A stretch of 64,000 nt of DNA from DATLLN01 sp963809205. Lineage in GTDB: Bacteria > Actinomycetota > Thermoleophilia > Gaiellales > JAICJC01. Below are positions 11,561 through 21,422 of this stretch, one piece after another. Each line of letters starts with the position of its first letter. The stretch's first letter is position 1. Position numbers and translations under genes: made by a program. The stretch covers positions 248,001-312,000 of the forward strand of contig CAWEIS010000001.1 in the NCBI GenBank assembly GCA_963809205.1, read 5' to 3'. The notes below the pieces were generated by a model. It saw only the letters and a program-made list of their open reading frames with translations, was not told the origin of the DNA and made no database searches.

Positions 11561-11602
11561 TGGCACTGTGCCCGGCACCGTGCCTGGCACTGTGCCCGGC
11601 AC
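11561..11602. repeat. Short GTGCC/GGCAC repeat array
   Basis: In the 186-base gap between the cupin and B12-binding genes, about 42 bases consist of four alternating units of the type GGCACTGTGCC and CGGCACCGTGCC. Each is partly self-complementary, so several hairpins are possible. No T-run follows. The rest of the gap (11478-11560, 11603-11647) shows no clear feature except the TACACT box at 11648-11653. Confidence 0.7.
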
Positions 11603-11663
11603 CCCCGCGTCGCCTGGCTGCTGGCGCCCCGAGGATCGGCCGATCGGTACACTCGCCCCTCAG

Positions 11664-12062
11664 ATGAGCCGCAGGATCCGAGTGGTGGTGGCCAAGCCTG
11701 GCCTCGACGGGCACGATCGCGGCGCCAAGATCATCGCGCGCACGCTTCGCGACGCCGGCATGGAGGTCATCTACACGGGACTCCACCAGACACCCGAGCA
11801 GATCGTCGAGACCGTGATCCAGGAGGACGCCGACGCGGTCGGCATCTCGATCCTGTCCGGCGCGCACATGACGCTGGTGCCGCGGATCCTCGACCTGCTG
11901 AAAGAGAACGGCGCGGACGACGTGCTCGTCGTCGTGGGAGGCACCATCCCCACCGACGACATCGCCGAGCTGAAGGCGCAGGGCGTCGCCGAGGTGTACA
12001 CCCCGGGCGCGCCCACCGCGCAGATCGTGGATTTCCTGCGCTCGAAGCTGGACGCAGCCTGA
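11664..12062 (+). CDS. icmB: B12-binding small subunit of the acyl-CoA mutase
   Basis: A 132-residue free-standing cobalamin-binding domain. It has the base-off/His-on motif: GLDGHDRG near residues 13-20 (the His is the lower axial ligand), SILSG near 72-76, and VVGG near 102-105. Size matches the IcmB-type small subunit that pairs with a separate large subunit. The ATG at 11664 is chosen because a TACACT box ends 10 nt upstream and the preceding in-frame stretch is the GTGCC repeat. The stop overlaps the crotonase start by one base. Confidence 0.9.
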   Translation: MSRRIRVVVAKPGLDGHDRGAKIIARTLRDAGMEVIYTGLHQTPEQIVETVIQEDADAVGISILSGAHMTLVPRILDLLKENGADDVLVVVGGTIPTDDIAELKAQGVAEVYTPGAPTAQIVDFLRSKLDAA

Positions 12063-12838
12063 TGCCCGGCCTGCGGATCACTGCCGACGGCCGCGTCCAC
12101 ACGGTCATGGTCAACCGGCCCGAGGTGCTGAACGCCATGAACACGGCGCTGCTCGAGGAGCTGCTGGCGACGCTCAAGGACCTCGGCGCCGACGAGACCT
12201 GCGGCGTGATCGTGCTGACCGGCGCCGGCGACCGCTCGTTCATCGCGGGCGCGGACATCAAGGAGATGGACGGCAAGACGCCGCTCGAGGCGCGCGCCTA
12301 CTCGGAGCTCGGCCAGGAGATCGCCCACATGCTCGAGGTGATGCGCAAGCCGACGATCGCTGCGGTCAACGGCTACGCCCTCGGCGGCGGCTGCGAGCTG
12401 GCGCTGGCCTGCGACATCCGCCTCTGCTCGGAGAACGCGCAGTTCGGCCAGCCCGAGATCAACCTGGGGATCATCCCCGGCTGGGGCGGCACCCAGCGGC
12501 TCGCCCGCGCGACCAACATCGGCTACGCCAAGGAGCTGATCCTGAGCGGCCGGATGGTGGATTCCGACGAGGCGTTCGAGCGCGGCCTCGTCCAGCACGT
12601 CTACCCGCTGGAGGAGCTGATGCCGCGGACGATGGAGCTGGCGCAGCAGATGGCGACCAAGAGCCCGGTCGCGCTGTACTACGCCAAGGAGTCGACGAAC
12701 CGGGCCCTGCACGGCGACATCGGCGGCAACCTCGTCCACGAGGCCGACCTGTACTCGCTCATGTTCTCGACGGACGACGCCAAGGAGGGCCTCCGGGCGT
12801 TCGTCGAGAAGCGCAAGCCGACGTTCGTCGGCAAGTAG
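12062..12838 (+). CDS. Enoyl-CoA hydratase (crotonase)
   Basis: A 258-residue crotonase-fold enzyme that hydrates trans-2-enoyl-CoA to 3-hydroxyacyl-CoA. The oxyanion region SFIAGADIKEM is at residues 59-69, NGYALGGGCELALACD at 103-118, and FGQPEINLGIIPGWGGTQRL at 128-147. The two catalytic glutamates are Glu112 and Glu132, 20 residues apart as in rat crotonase (144/164). Overlap TGATG with icmB. With the mutase, HBD and thiolase it completes the crotonyl-CoA part of butyryl-CoA oxidation; an acyl-CoA dehydrogenase is not in the window. Confidence 0.92.
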   Translation: MPGLRITADGRVHTVMVNRPEVLNAMNTALLEELLATLKDLGADETCGVIVLTGAGDRSFIAGADIKEMDGKTPLEARAYSELGQEIAHMLEVMRKPTIAAVNGYALGGGCELALACDIRLCSENAQFGQPEINLGIIPGWGGTQRLARATNIGYAKELILSGRMVDSDEAFERGLVQHVYPLEELMPRTMELAQQMATKSPVALYYAKESTNRALHGDIGGNLVHEADLYSLMFSTDDAKEGLRAFVEKRKPTFVGK

Positions 12839-12868
12839 TCCAATGACACGTCACGGAGGGGTAGCTAG

Positions 12869-13654
12869 GTGAACATCGCAGTGTGCGTCAAGGAGGTGCC
12901 GAGCGCGACCAGCGCGAAGCGGCTCGACGCGTCCACCCACAGGCTCGACCGCTCGGGCGACAGCGAGCTCAACCCGTTCGACCTGCACGGGCTCGAGGAG
13001 GCGATCCGCATCCGCGAGGGCGGGCAGGACGTCGGCGAGATCGTGGCGGTGTGCATGGGGCCGGAGTCGGCCCAGCGCCCGCTGCAGAAGGCGCTGGCGC
13101 TGGGGGCCGACCGGGCGGTGCTGGTCACCGACCCGGCGCTGGCCGGCTCCGACATCTCGGGCACAGCGTACGCGCTGGCCACGGTGCTGGAGAAGCAGAA
13201 CGCCGATCTCGTGATCCTCGGCCAGCAGGCCGCCGACGCCGACTGCTACGTGATGGCCGCCGCCGTCGCCGACCACCTGAAGCGGCCGCTGATCACGCAG
13301 GTCGCCGAGCTCTCGCTCGAGGGCGGCGGCGTCCGCGCGAAGCGCCAGACGGAGCACGGCTACGACGTGATCGAGGCGCCGCTGCCGGCGGTGATCTCGG
13401 TCTCCGACGCGATCAACGAGGCGCGGCTGCCCAACATCAAGGCGATCATGGGTGCCAAGAAGAAGCCGACCGAGAAGTTGTCCGCCGCCGATGCCGGCCT
13501 CGACACCTCACGTGTCGGTGAGGCAGGCGCGCGCAGTGTCGTCAAGTCCGTCTCGCCGCCGCCGCAGAAGGAGTCGGGGCGCCGGGTCGAGGACCAGGGC
13601 GGCGACTCGGTCGAGGAGATCGTGGCCTTCCTGGCCGAGAAGGGGGTGGTCTAG
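12869..13654 (+). CDS. etfB: Electron transfer flavoprotein beta subunit
   Basis: EtfB, with EtfA, carries electrons from acyl-CoA dehydrogenases to the membrane. The 261-residue protein starts NIAVCVKEVPS and contains NPFDLHGLEEAIRIRE, LGADRAVLVTDP and LVILGQQAADAD, the usual EtfB signatures, ending with a C-terminal helix VEEIVAFLAEKG. A stretch rich in Ser/Pro/Arg (about residues 212-245) links the core to that helix. The GTG start follows GGAGGGG about 10 bases upstream. Directly followed by etfA with no spacer. Confidence 0.93.
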   Translation: MNIAVCVKEVPSATSAKRLDASTHRLDRSGDSELNPFDLHGLEEAIRIREGGQDVGEIVAVCMGPESAQRPLQKALALGADRAVLVTDPALAGSDISGTAYALATVLEKQNADLVILGQQAADADCYVMAAAVADHLKRPLITQVAELSLEGGGVRAKRQTEHGYDVIEAPLPAVISVSDAINEARLPNIKAIMGAKKKPTEKLSAADAGLDTSRVGEAGARSVVKSVSPPPQKESGRRVEDQGGDSVEEIVAFLAEKGVV

Positions 13655-14605
13655 GTGGCCGGTCTGCTGGTGTTCGTGCACCACGACGAGGGCGAGTTCG
13701 CGCCCAACAGCCTGGGGATGCTGGCCAAGGCGGCGTCGCTGGGCGAGGCGACGGCGTTCGTCGCCGGCTCGGGCATGGACGACTCCTGGGTCGCCGGCCT
13801 GGGCGCGCACGGCGCGTCGAAGGTCGTGATCGCCGACGACGGGGCGCTCGCAGGCGGCCTGCCGCAGCCGATCGTCGACGCGATCGAGCCGCTGGCCCGC
13901 GACGCGACGGCCGTGCTGTTCGGTGCGGGCGTCGTCTCGGCGGACGTCGCCGCCGGCCTCGCCGCACGGCTGGGCGCCGGGATCCATTGCGAGACCACGG
14001 AGTTCGAGCTGGCCGACGGCGGCGTGGTCGCCACCCGGCCGGCGCTGGGCGACACGGTGATGGTCGAGTCGACCTTTACGGGTGGGCCCGCCGTGGTGCT
14101 GGGCCGGGCGAACGCGTTCGCCTCGGAGGGCACCGGCGGCGGCGACGCCGCGGTCGAGCGGGTGTCGCCGACGATCCAGGACTGGTCGGCGAAGGCGACG
14201 CCGGCCGGCCGCGAGGAGCCGGAGGCGACCGGGGTCGACATCACCGAGGCCGACGTGCTGGTCGCGTTCGGCCGCGGCCTGGGCGGCCCCGAGAACATCC
14301 CGCTGGTCGAGGCGCTGGCGAAAGCGCTGGGCGGCGAGGTCGCCGCGACGCGCGCCGTGGTCGACGCCGGCTGGGTGCCGTACTCGATGCAGGTCGGGCA
14401 GACCGGCAAGACCGTCTCGCCGAAGCTGTACCTGGCGTGCGGCATCTCCGGCGCGATCCAGCACAAGGTGGGGATGGCCAACTCGGGCACGATCGTCGCG
14501 ATCAACAAGGACGCGAACGCGCCGATCCACGAGTTCGCCGACCTGTCGGTGATCGGCGATGTGCTGACCGTCGTGCCGAAGCTGACCGAGGCGCTCTCGA
14601 AATAG
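13655..14605 (+). CDS. etfA: Electron transfer flavoprotein alpha subunit
   Basis: EtfA holds the FAD of the heterodimer. The 316-residue protein has the conserved C-terminal FAD domain: AFGRGLGGPENIPLVEAL near 206-223, TRAVVDAGW, QVGQTGKTVSPKLYLACGISGAIQH, and VAINKDANAPIHEFADLSVIGD. The GTG start abuts the etfB stop (TAGGTG). It forms the electron outlet of the acyl-CoA module together with the convergent ETF-quinone oxidoreductase at 15068-16762. Confidence 0.93.
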   Translation: MAGLLVFVHHDEGEFAPNSLGMLAKAASLGEATAFVAGSGMDDSWVAGLGAHGASKVVIADDGALAGGLPQPIVDAIEPLARDATAVLFGAGVVSADVAAGLAARLGAGIHCETTEFELADGGVVATRPALGDTVMVESTFTGGPAVVLGRANAFASEGTGGGDAAVERVSPTIQDWSAKATPAGREEPEATGVDITEADVLVAFGRGLGGPENIPLVEALAKALGGEVAATRAVVDAGWVPYSMQVGQTGKTVSPKLYLACGISGAIQHKVGMANSGTIVAINKDANAPIHEFADLSVIGDVLTVVPKLTEALSK

Positions 14606-14642
14606 CGGTCGACCCGCACCTCCCCGCGCTAGTGTTGCGGCC

Positions 14643-15065
14643 ATGAGCCGCAAGGTGCTGGTCATCGCGAACGAGACCGTCGCCGGGCGTGAGTTGATGG
14701 ACGCCGTCAAGGAGCGCGCCGAGGGCGGGGAGGTACTGGTCGTTGCGCCGGCCCTGAACTCCCGCCTTCGCCACCTGTTCGCCGACGTGGACAAGGCCCG
14801 CGAGGCCGCCGAGGGGCGGCTGCACGAGTCGCTCAAGCATCTCGATGAGGCCGGCATCAAGGCCCGCGGGGCGGTCGGCGACACCGACCCGGTGCGGGCG
14901 ATGGGCGACGCGCTGTTCGAGTTCGACGCGGACGAGATCATCATCTCGACGCACCCGCCCGGCCGGTCGAACTGGATGGAGAAGGGCGTCGTCGATCGCG
15001 CGCGTGGGGAGACCGACGTGCCGATCACGCACGTCGTGGTCGATCTCGAGCGCGTCGAGGCGTAA
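14643..15065 (+). CDS. Universal-stress-like small protein, unknown function
   Basis: A 140-residue soluble protein. The N-terminal KVLVIANETVAGRELM and the C-terminal FDADEIIISTHPPGRSNW give the alternating strand/helix look of the HUP/universal stress fold, but the ATP-binding GxxGxx(9)G(S/T) loop is not clear. A helix-rich basic/acidic segment lies at residues about 45-75. No function can be assigned. A TAGTGT box (14630-14635) ends 7 nt before the ATG. Its 3' end nearly touches the convergent ETF-QO gene (2-base gap). Confidence 0.75.
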   Translation: MSRKVLVIANETVAGRELMDAVKERAEGGEVLVVAPALNSRLRHLFADVDKAREAAEGRLHESLKHLDEAGIKARGAVGDTDPVRAMGDALFEFDADEIIISTHPPGRSNWMEKGVVDRARGETDVPITHVVVDLERVEA

Positions 15066-15067
15066 CC

Positions 15068-16762
15068 CTAGGTCAGCGTGTACTCGGGGCCGCTGCCGCC
15101 CTCGGGCGGGGTCAGCCGACCGCCGCGCGCCGTTATCGCGCCGCACTGCACGCAGTTCGACGGGCTGAGCTTGAGCCGTACGGCGGGCCCGCCGTCGTCG
15201 CCCTCGATCTCGTAGACCGCCGCCGGGCACATCGCGACCCACGCCTCGGCGACCTCGCGCGGCACCGACCCGGCGACGCGGATGTGGTTCGGCTGGTCGT
15301 CTCGGCTCCTGTTGCCTGAAAGGAAGACGCTGGACAGCTTGTCGAATGTCAGCGCGCCGTCGGGCGCCGGGTACTCGCGGCTGCCGGACTCCACCGGCTC
15401 CTCGGCGTCGCGGTGGAACTTCCACGAGCCGCCGGGCAGGGCGCCTCGCGTGATGTCCATGATCCCGCCGATCGGCGCCCCGACGAACATCCCCTTGCCG
15501 AGCGCCTGGCGCATGTTGCGCACCTTCCGCAGGTCGCTCCAGATGTGGCTGCGGCGGACCCGCTCGTCGTAGCCCGTGAGCGCGGCGGTGTTGAGGTCGG
15601 CGCCGCCCTTGAGCGCCTCGTAGATCGTCTCTGCGGCCAGCATCCCGGAGCGCATCGCGTAATGGATGCCCTTCAGCTTCGGCACGTTGACGAACCCGGC
15701 GCTGTCGCCGGTGACGATCGCGCCGGGCACGCTCAGGCGCTGGGGGATGGAGAGGAATCCGCCCTCGGGGATCGTCTTCGCGCCCCAGCCGATCCGCTCG
15801 CCGCCCTCCAGCATCCGCCGGATCAGCGGGTGCGTCTTGAACAACTGCAGTGAGTCGTGCACGGACAGCGACGCGTCGAGCGTGTCCAGGCCGCAGACCA
15901 ATCCGATGGTCAGCGTGTCCTCGCCCATCGGGTAGATGAAGCTGCCGCCCAGCTCCTTCCACTTGCCGCCCAGCCGGAACGGCCAGCCCAGCGTATGGAC
16001 GACGCGGTCGAGCGGATGATCGACCCGCCAGACCTCCTTGACGCCGAGGCTCCACACCTGCGGCATGTCGCCGTGGATCCGGAACCGCTCGAACAGCGCG
16101 CCGGCCAGGTGGCCCTGCGTGCCCTCGGACAGCACCGTCGTCTGCGCGTGCACCTCGACGCCGGGCTCGAACGAGCCGAGCGGCTGGCTGTCGCGGTCGA
16201 GCCCCTTGTCGCCGGTGCGCACGCCGACCACCGACTGGCCGCGCACCAGCAGCTTCTGCGCATCGGTCTCGGGCAGCACCATCACGCCCATCTCCTCGGC
16301 GCGCTCGGCGAGGTGCCGGCCCAGCTGGCTCAGGGAGAAGACGAAGTTGCCCTTGTTGTGGAAGGGCGGCGGCGTGGGGATCCGCACCTCCCAGCCCTTG
16401 CGCATGACGTAGACCGACTCCTTGCGCACCTCGCCGTAGCAGCCGGGGAGCGATCCGATCTCCTCGCCCGGCAGCAGGTCGCGGAGCGCGGACGGGTTGA
16501 CGACGGCGCCGGACAGCAGGTGCGCGCCGACCACCCGGCCCTTGTCGAGCACGGCGATCGGCGTGTCGCCGAGCTTCTCGGCGGTCGCCGGGTCGGCCTC
16601 CAGCAGCTGCGCCAGCCGCAGCGCTCCGGCCAGGCCGGCGGGGCCGCCGCCGACGAAGCAGACGCCGACGTCGATCCGCTCGTCCTCCTCGGCCTCGGGG
16701 GCCTGGACGAACTCGCCGACCCGCACGGGCGGGCGGTAATCGGATGGTCGGCGGCGGGCCAT
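15068..16762 (-). CDS. ETF-quinone oxidoreductase (FixC/ETF-QO family)
   Basis: A 564-residue FAD and Fe-S protein that takes electrons from ETF and reduces membrane quinone. FVGGGPAGLAGALRLAQLLE near residues 36-55 is the FAD site; GWGAKTIPEGG, GDSAGFVNVPKLKGIHYAM and SGMLAAETIYEAL are family hallmarks. At the C-terminus the ferredoxin-like part shows MCPAAVYE and NCVQCGAITARGG. Only three of the usual four cluster cysteines are visible: the third Cys of CxxCxxC is Ile and the DIKDP stretch is missing, though the end (PPEGGSGPEY) is in frame. Convergent with etfBA. Confidence 0.9.
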   Translation of the reverse strand: MARRRPSDYRPPVRVGEFVQAPEAEEDERIDVGVCFVGGGPAGLAGALRLAQLLEADPATAEKLGDTPIAVLDKGRVVGAHLLSGAVVNPSALRDLLPGEEIGSLPGCYGEVRKESVYVMRKGWEVRIPTPPPFHNKGNFVFSLSQLGRHLAERAEEMGVMVLPETDAQKLLVRGQSVVGVRTGDKGLDRDSQPLGSFEPGVEVHAQTTVLSEGTQGHLAGALFERFRIHGDMPQVWSLGVKEVWRVDHPLDRVVHTLGWPFRLGGKWKELGGSFIYPMGEDTLTIGLVCGLDTLDASLSVHDSLQLFKTHPLIRRMLEGGERIGWGAKTIPEGGFLSIPQRLSVPGAIVTGDSAGFVNVPKLKGIHYAMRSGMLAAETIYEALKGGADLNTAALTGYDERVRRSHIWSDLRKVRNMRQALGKGMFVGAPIGGIMDITRGALPGGSWKFHRDAEEPVESGSREYPAPDGALTFDKLSSVFLSGNRSRDDQPNHIRVAGSVPREVAEAWVAMCPAAVYEIEGDDGGPAVRLKLSPSNCVQCGAITARGGRLTPPEGGSGPEYTLT

Positions 16763-16847
16763 GACGGACGATCCTAGCCGCGGATGCGGGCGCCGCGTCG
16801 CGAGAGGCGCGGTGCCGGTTTGCTCGCCCTGCTACGCTGAAATCAGC

Positions 16848-17060
16848 ATGAAGCCAGACATTCATCCCGCGTACGTGGTCTCCCACGTCCACTGTTCCTG
16901 CGGCAACGATTTCATCACCCGGTCGACCAAGCCGGAGATGCACGTCGAGCTCTGCTCGGACTGCCATCCGTTCTACACCGGCAAGCAGAAGCTGGTCGAC
17001 ACCGGCGGCCGTGTCGAGCGGTTCCGGCGGCGCCAGGCGCGTGCCGGCTCCGGCTCTTAG
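16848..17060 (+). CDS. rpmE: 50S ribosomal protein L31 (zinc form)
   Basis: A 70-residue L31 with CSCGN (residues about 16-20) and CSDCHPFYTGKQK, so two CxxC-like pairs that mark the zinc-binding form. MKPDIHPAYV at the start and LVDTGGRVERFRRR at the end are typical. The ATG at 16848 is used rather than the longer in-frame extension because a TACGCT box (16833-16838) ends 9 nt before it. It opens the conserved rpmE-DUF1385-prfA-prmC block. Confidence 0.93.
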   Translation: MKPDIHPAYVVSHVHCSCGNDFITRSTKPEMHVELCSDCHPFYTGKQKLVDTGGRVERFRRRQARAGSGS

Positions 17061-17135
17061 CGGCAACCGGATTCTCACGCGGCGCTCATTGCGCCGGGCG
17101 ATCCTGCCGACCATGATTCCGATGGTGGTGATCCA

Positions 17136-18056
17136 ATGAACGTCGGCGGCCAGGCCGTCCTCGAAGGCGTGATGATGCGCACCCCGTCCTCGTGGTCGGT
17201 GTCGGTGCGCCGTGCCGACGGCGAGGTCGAGACGGTGTCGCAGCCGGTGACCAGCGTCGCCGCCCGCCGGCGGTGGCTTCGCGTGCCGGTGATCCGCGGC
17301 ATCGTCGCGCTCGGCGAGTCGCTGGTGATCGGGTTTCGCGCGCTGGCCATCTCCGCCCACTACGCCGCCGTCGACGACGGCGAGGCGACCGGCGAGGCGC
17401 CGACGGCGGAGCTGACGCGCGGCCAGCTGATCTTCGCGTTCGCCGTCGCTATCGGGTTCACCGTGATCGTCTTCAAGGTGTCGCCGGCGCTGATCACCGA
17501 CTTCATCGGGATCGACTCGACCGGCTGGTTCGTGATCGTCGAGGGCGCGATCCGGGTCGGGCTGCTGATCGGCTACCTCGCGCTGATCTCGCTGATCCCC
17601 GACCTGCGCCGCGTGTTCCAGTACCACGCCGCCGAGCACAAGGCGATCAACGCCTACGAAGACGGCGCGACGCTGACGCCGGAGACGGTGCAGGGCTACT
17701 CGAAGATCCACCTGCGGTGCGGGACGGCGTTCCTGCTGTGGGTGATGGTGATCGCCGTGTTCGTGTTCGCCGCCGTCGGCCGGCCCGACTGGCCGGTGCT
17801 GATCGCGTCCCGCGTGCTGCTGCTGCCGGTGATCGCTGGACTCGCGTACGAGCTGATCCGGTTCGGCGGCAAGCACCCCAACAACTCGATCGTGCGGACG
17901 GCGCTGGCGCCCGGCCTGTGGCTGCAGCGGCTGACGACGCGCGAGCCGACGCTCGACCAGCTCGAGGTCTCGATCAACGCGCTCAAGGACGTGCTGGCCG
18001 CCGAGCAGCGCGCCGAGCACGAGCGCGGGCTGTCCCGCGTCGAAGTCATGGCGTAG
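17136..18056 (+). CDS. DUF1385 membrane protein (YqhQ-like)
   Basis: A 306-residue protein of the DUF1385 family. NVGGQAVLEGVMMR at the N-terminus and FQYHAAEHKAINAYEDG in the middle (residues about 162-178, with conserved HAAEH and K) are the family hallmarks. Four to five membrane segments are seen (about 97-117, 133-152, 194-214, 220-240). Function is unestablished. Its place between rpmE and prfA is the same as in many Gram-positive genomes, which supports the assignment. Confidence 0.88.
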   Translation: MNVGGQAVLEGVMMRTPSSWSVSVRRADGEVETVSQPVTSVAARRRWLRVPVIRGIVALGESLVIGFRALAISAHYAAVDDGEATGEAPTAELTRGQLIFAFAVAIGFTVIVFKVSPALITDFIGIDSTGWFVIVEGAIRVGLLIGYLALISLIPDLRRVFQYHAAEHKAINAYEDGATLTPETVQGYSKIHLRCGTAFLLWVMVIAVFVFAAVGRPDWPVLIASRVLLLPVIAGLAYELIRFGGKHPNNSIVRTALAPGLWLQRLTTREPTLDQLEVSINALKDVLAAEQRAEHERGLSRVEVMA

Positions 18057-18084
18057 CCACCCCGTCTGGCAGACTGCCTGCGGC

Positions 18085-19148
<1,064 letters not shown>

Positions 19149-19152
<4 letters not shown>

Positions 19153-19988
19153 TCGCGCTGGCCGAGGTGCTGCGGCGGTCGACGCAGTACCTCGAGGACA
19201 GGGGCAGCCCGACCGCCCGGCTGGACGCCGAGCTGCTGCTCGCCCACGGACTGGGCGTGTCCCGGATCGAGCTCTACACCGGGCACGACCGGCCGCTGAC
19301 CGACGCGGAGCTCGACGTCTGCCGGGAGCTCGTCCGCCGCCGCGGCGACCGCGAGCCGGTCGCCTACATCGTCGGCACCCGCGGGTTCCGCCACCTCGAC
19401 CTGAAGGTGGACAGCTGCGTGCTGGTGCCGCGGCCGGAGACCGAGCTGGTGGTCGACCGCTGCCTCGAGCTGCTGCGCGACGCGGCGGATCCGGCGGTGC
19501 TCGACGTGGGCACCGGGTCGGGCGCGATCGCGCTGGCGATCGCCTCGGAGCTTCCGGCGGCGCGGGTCACGGCCACCGATATCTCGCCGGCGGCGCTCGA
19601 TGTCGCCTGGGCGAACGCGGTCGCGCTCGGCCTCGCGGTCGAGATGCGCCAGGGCGATCTGCTGGACGGCATGGGCGACCGCCGGTTCGACCTGATCGTC
19701 TCCAACCCGCCGTACGTGTCGGAACAGGAGATCGAGGGCCTGGAGCCCGAGGTCGCCGTGCACGAGCCTCGCCTGGCAACGGTCGCCGGGGACGGCCTCG
19801 ATGCTTACCGGCGACTGCTCCCCGACGCGCGCGAGCACCTGACCGATGGCGGCTGGCTGGTGCTGGAGTGCGGCGCGGGTCAGGCGGAATGGCTCGCCGC
19901 CGAGCTCGACCGGCTCGGCTATGGCGCGGCGGACGTGGCCCGCGACCTGGCCGGGATCGAGCGCGTGGTATCGGCGCGGTGGGGCTGA
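19149..19988 (+). CDS. prmC: Release factor glutamine methyltransferase
   Basis: PrmC (HemK) methylates the glutamine of the GGQ motif of RF1 and RF2 using SAM. The 279-residue protein has a helical N-terminal domain, the SAM motif LDVGTGSGAIALAIA near residues 118-132, and the substrate-binding SNPPYVSEQEI near 184-194. GTG start overlaps the prfA stop. The 3' end overlaps tsaC by 10 bases. Confidence 0.94.
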
Positions 19989-20581
19989 GCCCGGAGGCCG
20001 CCGAGCGGCTGCGGGGCGGCGCGCTCGCCGTGCTGCCGACGGACACGGTGTACGGCATCGCCTGTGCGGCCGGGCTGGCGGATGCGTGCGCCGAGCTCTA
20101 CGCGCTGAAGGAGCGGCCGGCCGGCCAGCCGACCGCGATCATGGCCGGTTCCGTCGACGGCCTGCTCGCGCTGCTGCCCGAGCTGTCGGCCCGCTCGGCG
20201 AATCTCTGCCGGGCGGTGTTGCCTGGTCCGGCGACGCTGGTGGTCGAGAACCCCGGCGGGCGCTTCCCGCACGTGTGCGGCGATGCGCCGGAGCGGATCG
20301 GCGTACGGGTGCCGCTGCTCGAGCCCGGCGTTGCCGCGCTGGCGGACGCGGTCGGCGGGCTGCTGATCACCAGCGCGAACCTGCGCGGCCAGCCGGCGCC
20401 GGCGCGGCTTGAGGATGTGGCTGTCGAGCTGACCGGCCGGGCGGCGGTGGTCGTCGACGGCGGCGCGCTGCCGGGTGCGGCTTCGTCGGTGATCGACGTC
20501 ACCGGAGACGAGCCCGTCGTGCTGCGGGACGGTCCCGGCGTGGACGCCGTGCTCGAGTCGGTCATACGATTGCAGTCATGA
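19979..20581 (+). CDS. tsaC: L-threonylcarbamoyladenylate synthase (Sua5/YwlC family)
   Basis: This enzyme makes threonylcarbamoyl-AMP for the t6A modification of ANN-decoding tRNAs. The 200-residue product has the YrdC signature VLPTDTVYGIA near residues 17-27, KERPAGQPTAIM, LPGPATLVVENPGG and LLITSANLRGQPAP. The GTG at 19979 inside the prmC tail is chosen as the first start that gives a normal YrdC N-terminus; the frame stays open further upstream only as a shadow of prmC. The prfA-prmC-tsaC order is widely conserved. Confidence 0.88.
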   Translation: MGLSPEAAERLRGGALAVLPTDTVYGIACAAGLADACAELYALKERPAGQPTAIMAGSVDGLLALLPELSARSANLCRAVLPGPATLVVENPGGRFPHVCGDAPERIGVRVPLLEPGVAALADAVGGLLITSANLRGQPAPARLEDVAVELTGRAAVVVDGGALPGAASSVIDVTGDEPVVLRDGPGVDAVLESVIRLQS

Positions 20582-21354
20582 CGCCGCCGCTCGACGATCT
20601 GCTGGCCGACGCCCGGTCGCGCTACCGGCAGCTCCAGCCGGCGGAGGCACAGCGGGCGATGCAGCGCGGCGCGGTGCTGATCGACACGCGCAGCCACGAG
20701 CAGCGCGTCGCAGGCGGGCTGGTGCCCGGCGCGATTCGGATCCACCGAAACGTGCTGGAGTGGCGGGTCGATCCGGCCTCCGGCTACCAGGATCCGCGGA
20801 TCGCCGCCGCCACCGGCGAGGTGATCGTCATGTGCCAGGAGGGGTACTCGTCGACGCTCGCGGCCGACACGCTGCTGCGGCTGGGCGTCGAGCGCGCGAC
20901 CGACCTGGCCGGCGGGTTCGAGGCGTGGGTGGCGGCCGGGCTGCCGGTAGAGCCGTACCGGCGGGGCGGGCTGCTGGGCGCTTGCGAGCTGATCGCCTTC
21001 GTGTCGACGGCGGACGCCGAGCGCTCGCGCCGGTTCTACGAGGACACGCTCGCGTTGCCGATGGTCGAGCAGACGCCGTTCGCGGCCGTCTACGACGCCG
21101 GCGGCACCGTGCTGCGCGTGGCGCTGGCTGAGGCGGTGGCCGCCGCGCCCTACACCGTGCTCGGGTGGCGCGTGCCGGACGCCGCCGCGGCGGTTGTGGA
21201 GCTCGGCGGGCGCGGCGTCGAGTTCGCGCGGTTCGACGAGATGGAGCAGGACGAGCTCGGCGTCTGGTCGTCGCCCTCCGGCGCGCGCGTCGCCTGGTTC
21301 CGCGATCCCGACAGCAACCTGCTGTCGATCTCGCAGCACGCGGAGACCCAGTGA
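20578..21354 (+). CDS. Rhodanese-VOC (glyoxalase-like) fusion protein
   Basis: A 258-residue two-domain protein. Residues about 10-127 form a rhodanese domain: VLIDTRSHEQR, then CQEGYSS as the active-site loop with the catalytic Cys, and GGFEAWVAAGLPV. Residues about 137-255 form a VOC/glyoxalase domain: ELIAFVSTADAERSRRFYEDTLALPMV at its start and WFRDPDSNLLSISQH at its end. The domains are in one frame with no break. TACGAT (20565-20570) ends 7 nt before the ATG. The combination is unusual; role unknown, possibly sulfur or thiol detoxification. Confidence 0.82.
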   Translation: MTPPLDDLLADARSRYRQLQPAEAQRAMQRGAVLIDTRSHEQRVAGGLVPGAIRIHRNVLEWRVDPASGYQDPRIAAATGEVIVMCQEGYSSTLAADTLLRLGVERATDLAGGFEAWVAAGLPVEPYRRGGLLGACELIAFVSTADAERSRRFYEDTLALPMVEQTPFAAVYDAGGTVLRVALAEAVAAAPYTVLGWRVPDAAAAVVELGGRGVEFARFDEMEQDELGVWSSPSGARVAWFRDPDSNLLSISQHAETQ

Positions 21355-21422
21355 CACCCTGTCCTCGGCCATCTCGACTACCATCGCAGCTCCCGCGAGC
21401 GACCGGACTGAGGAGCAGCACC

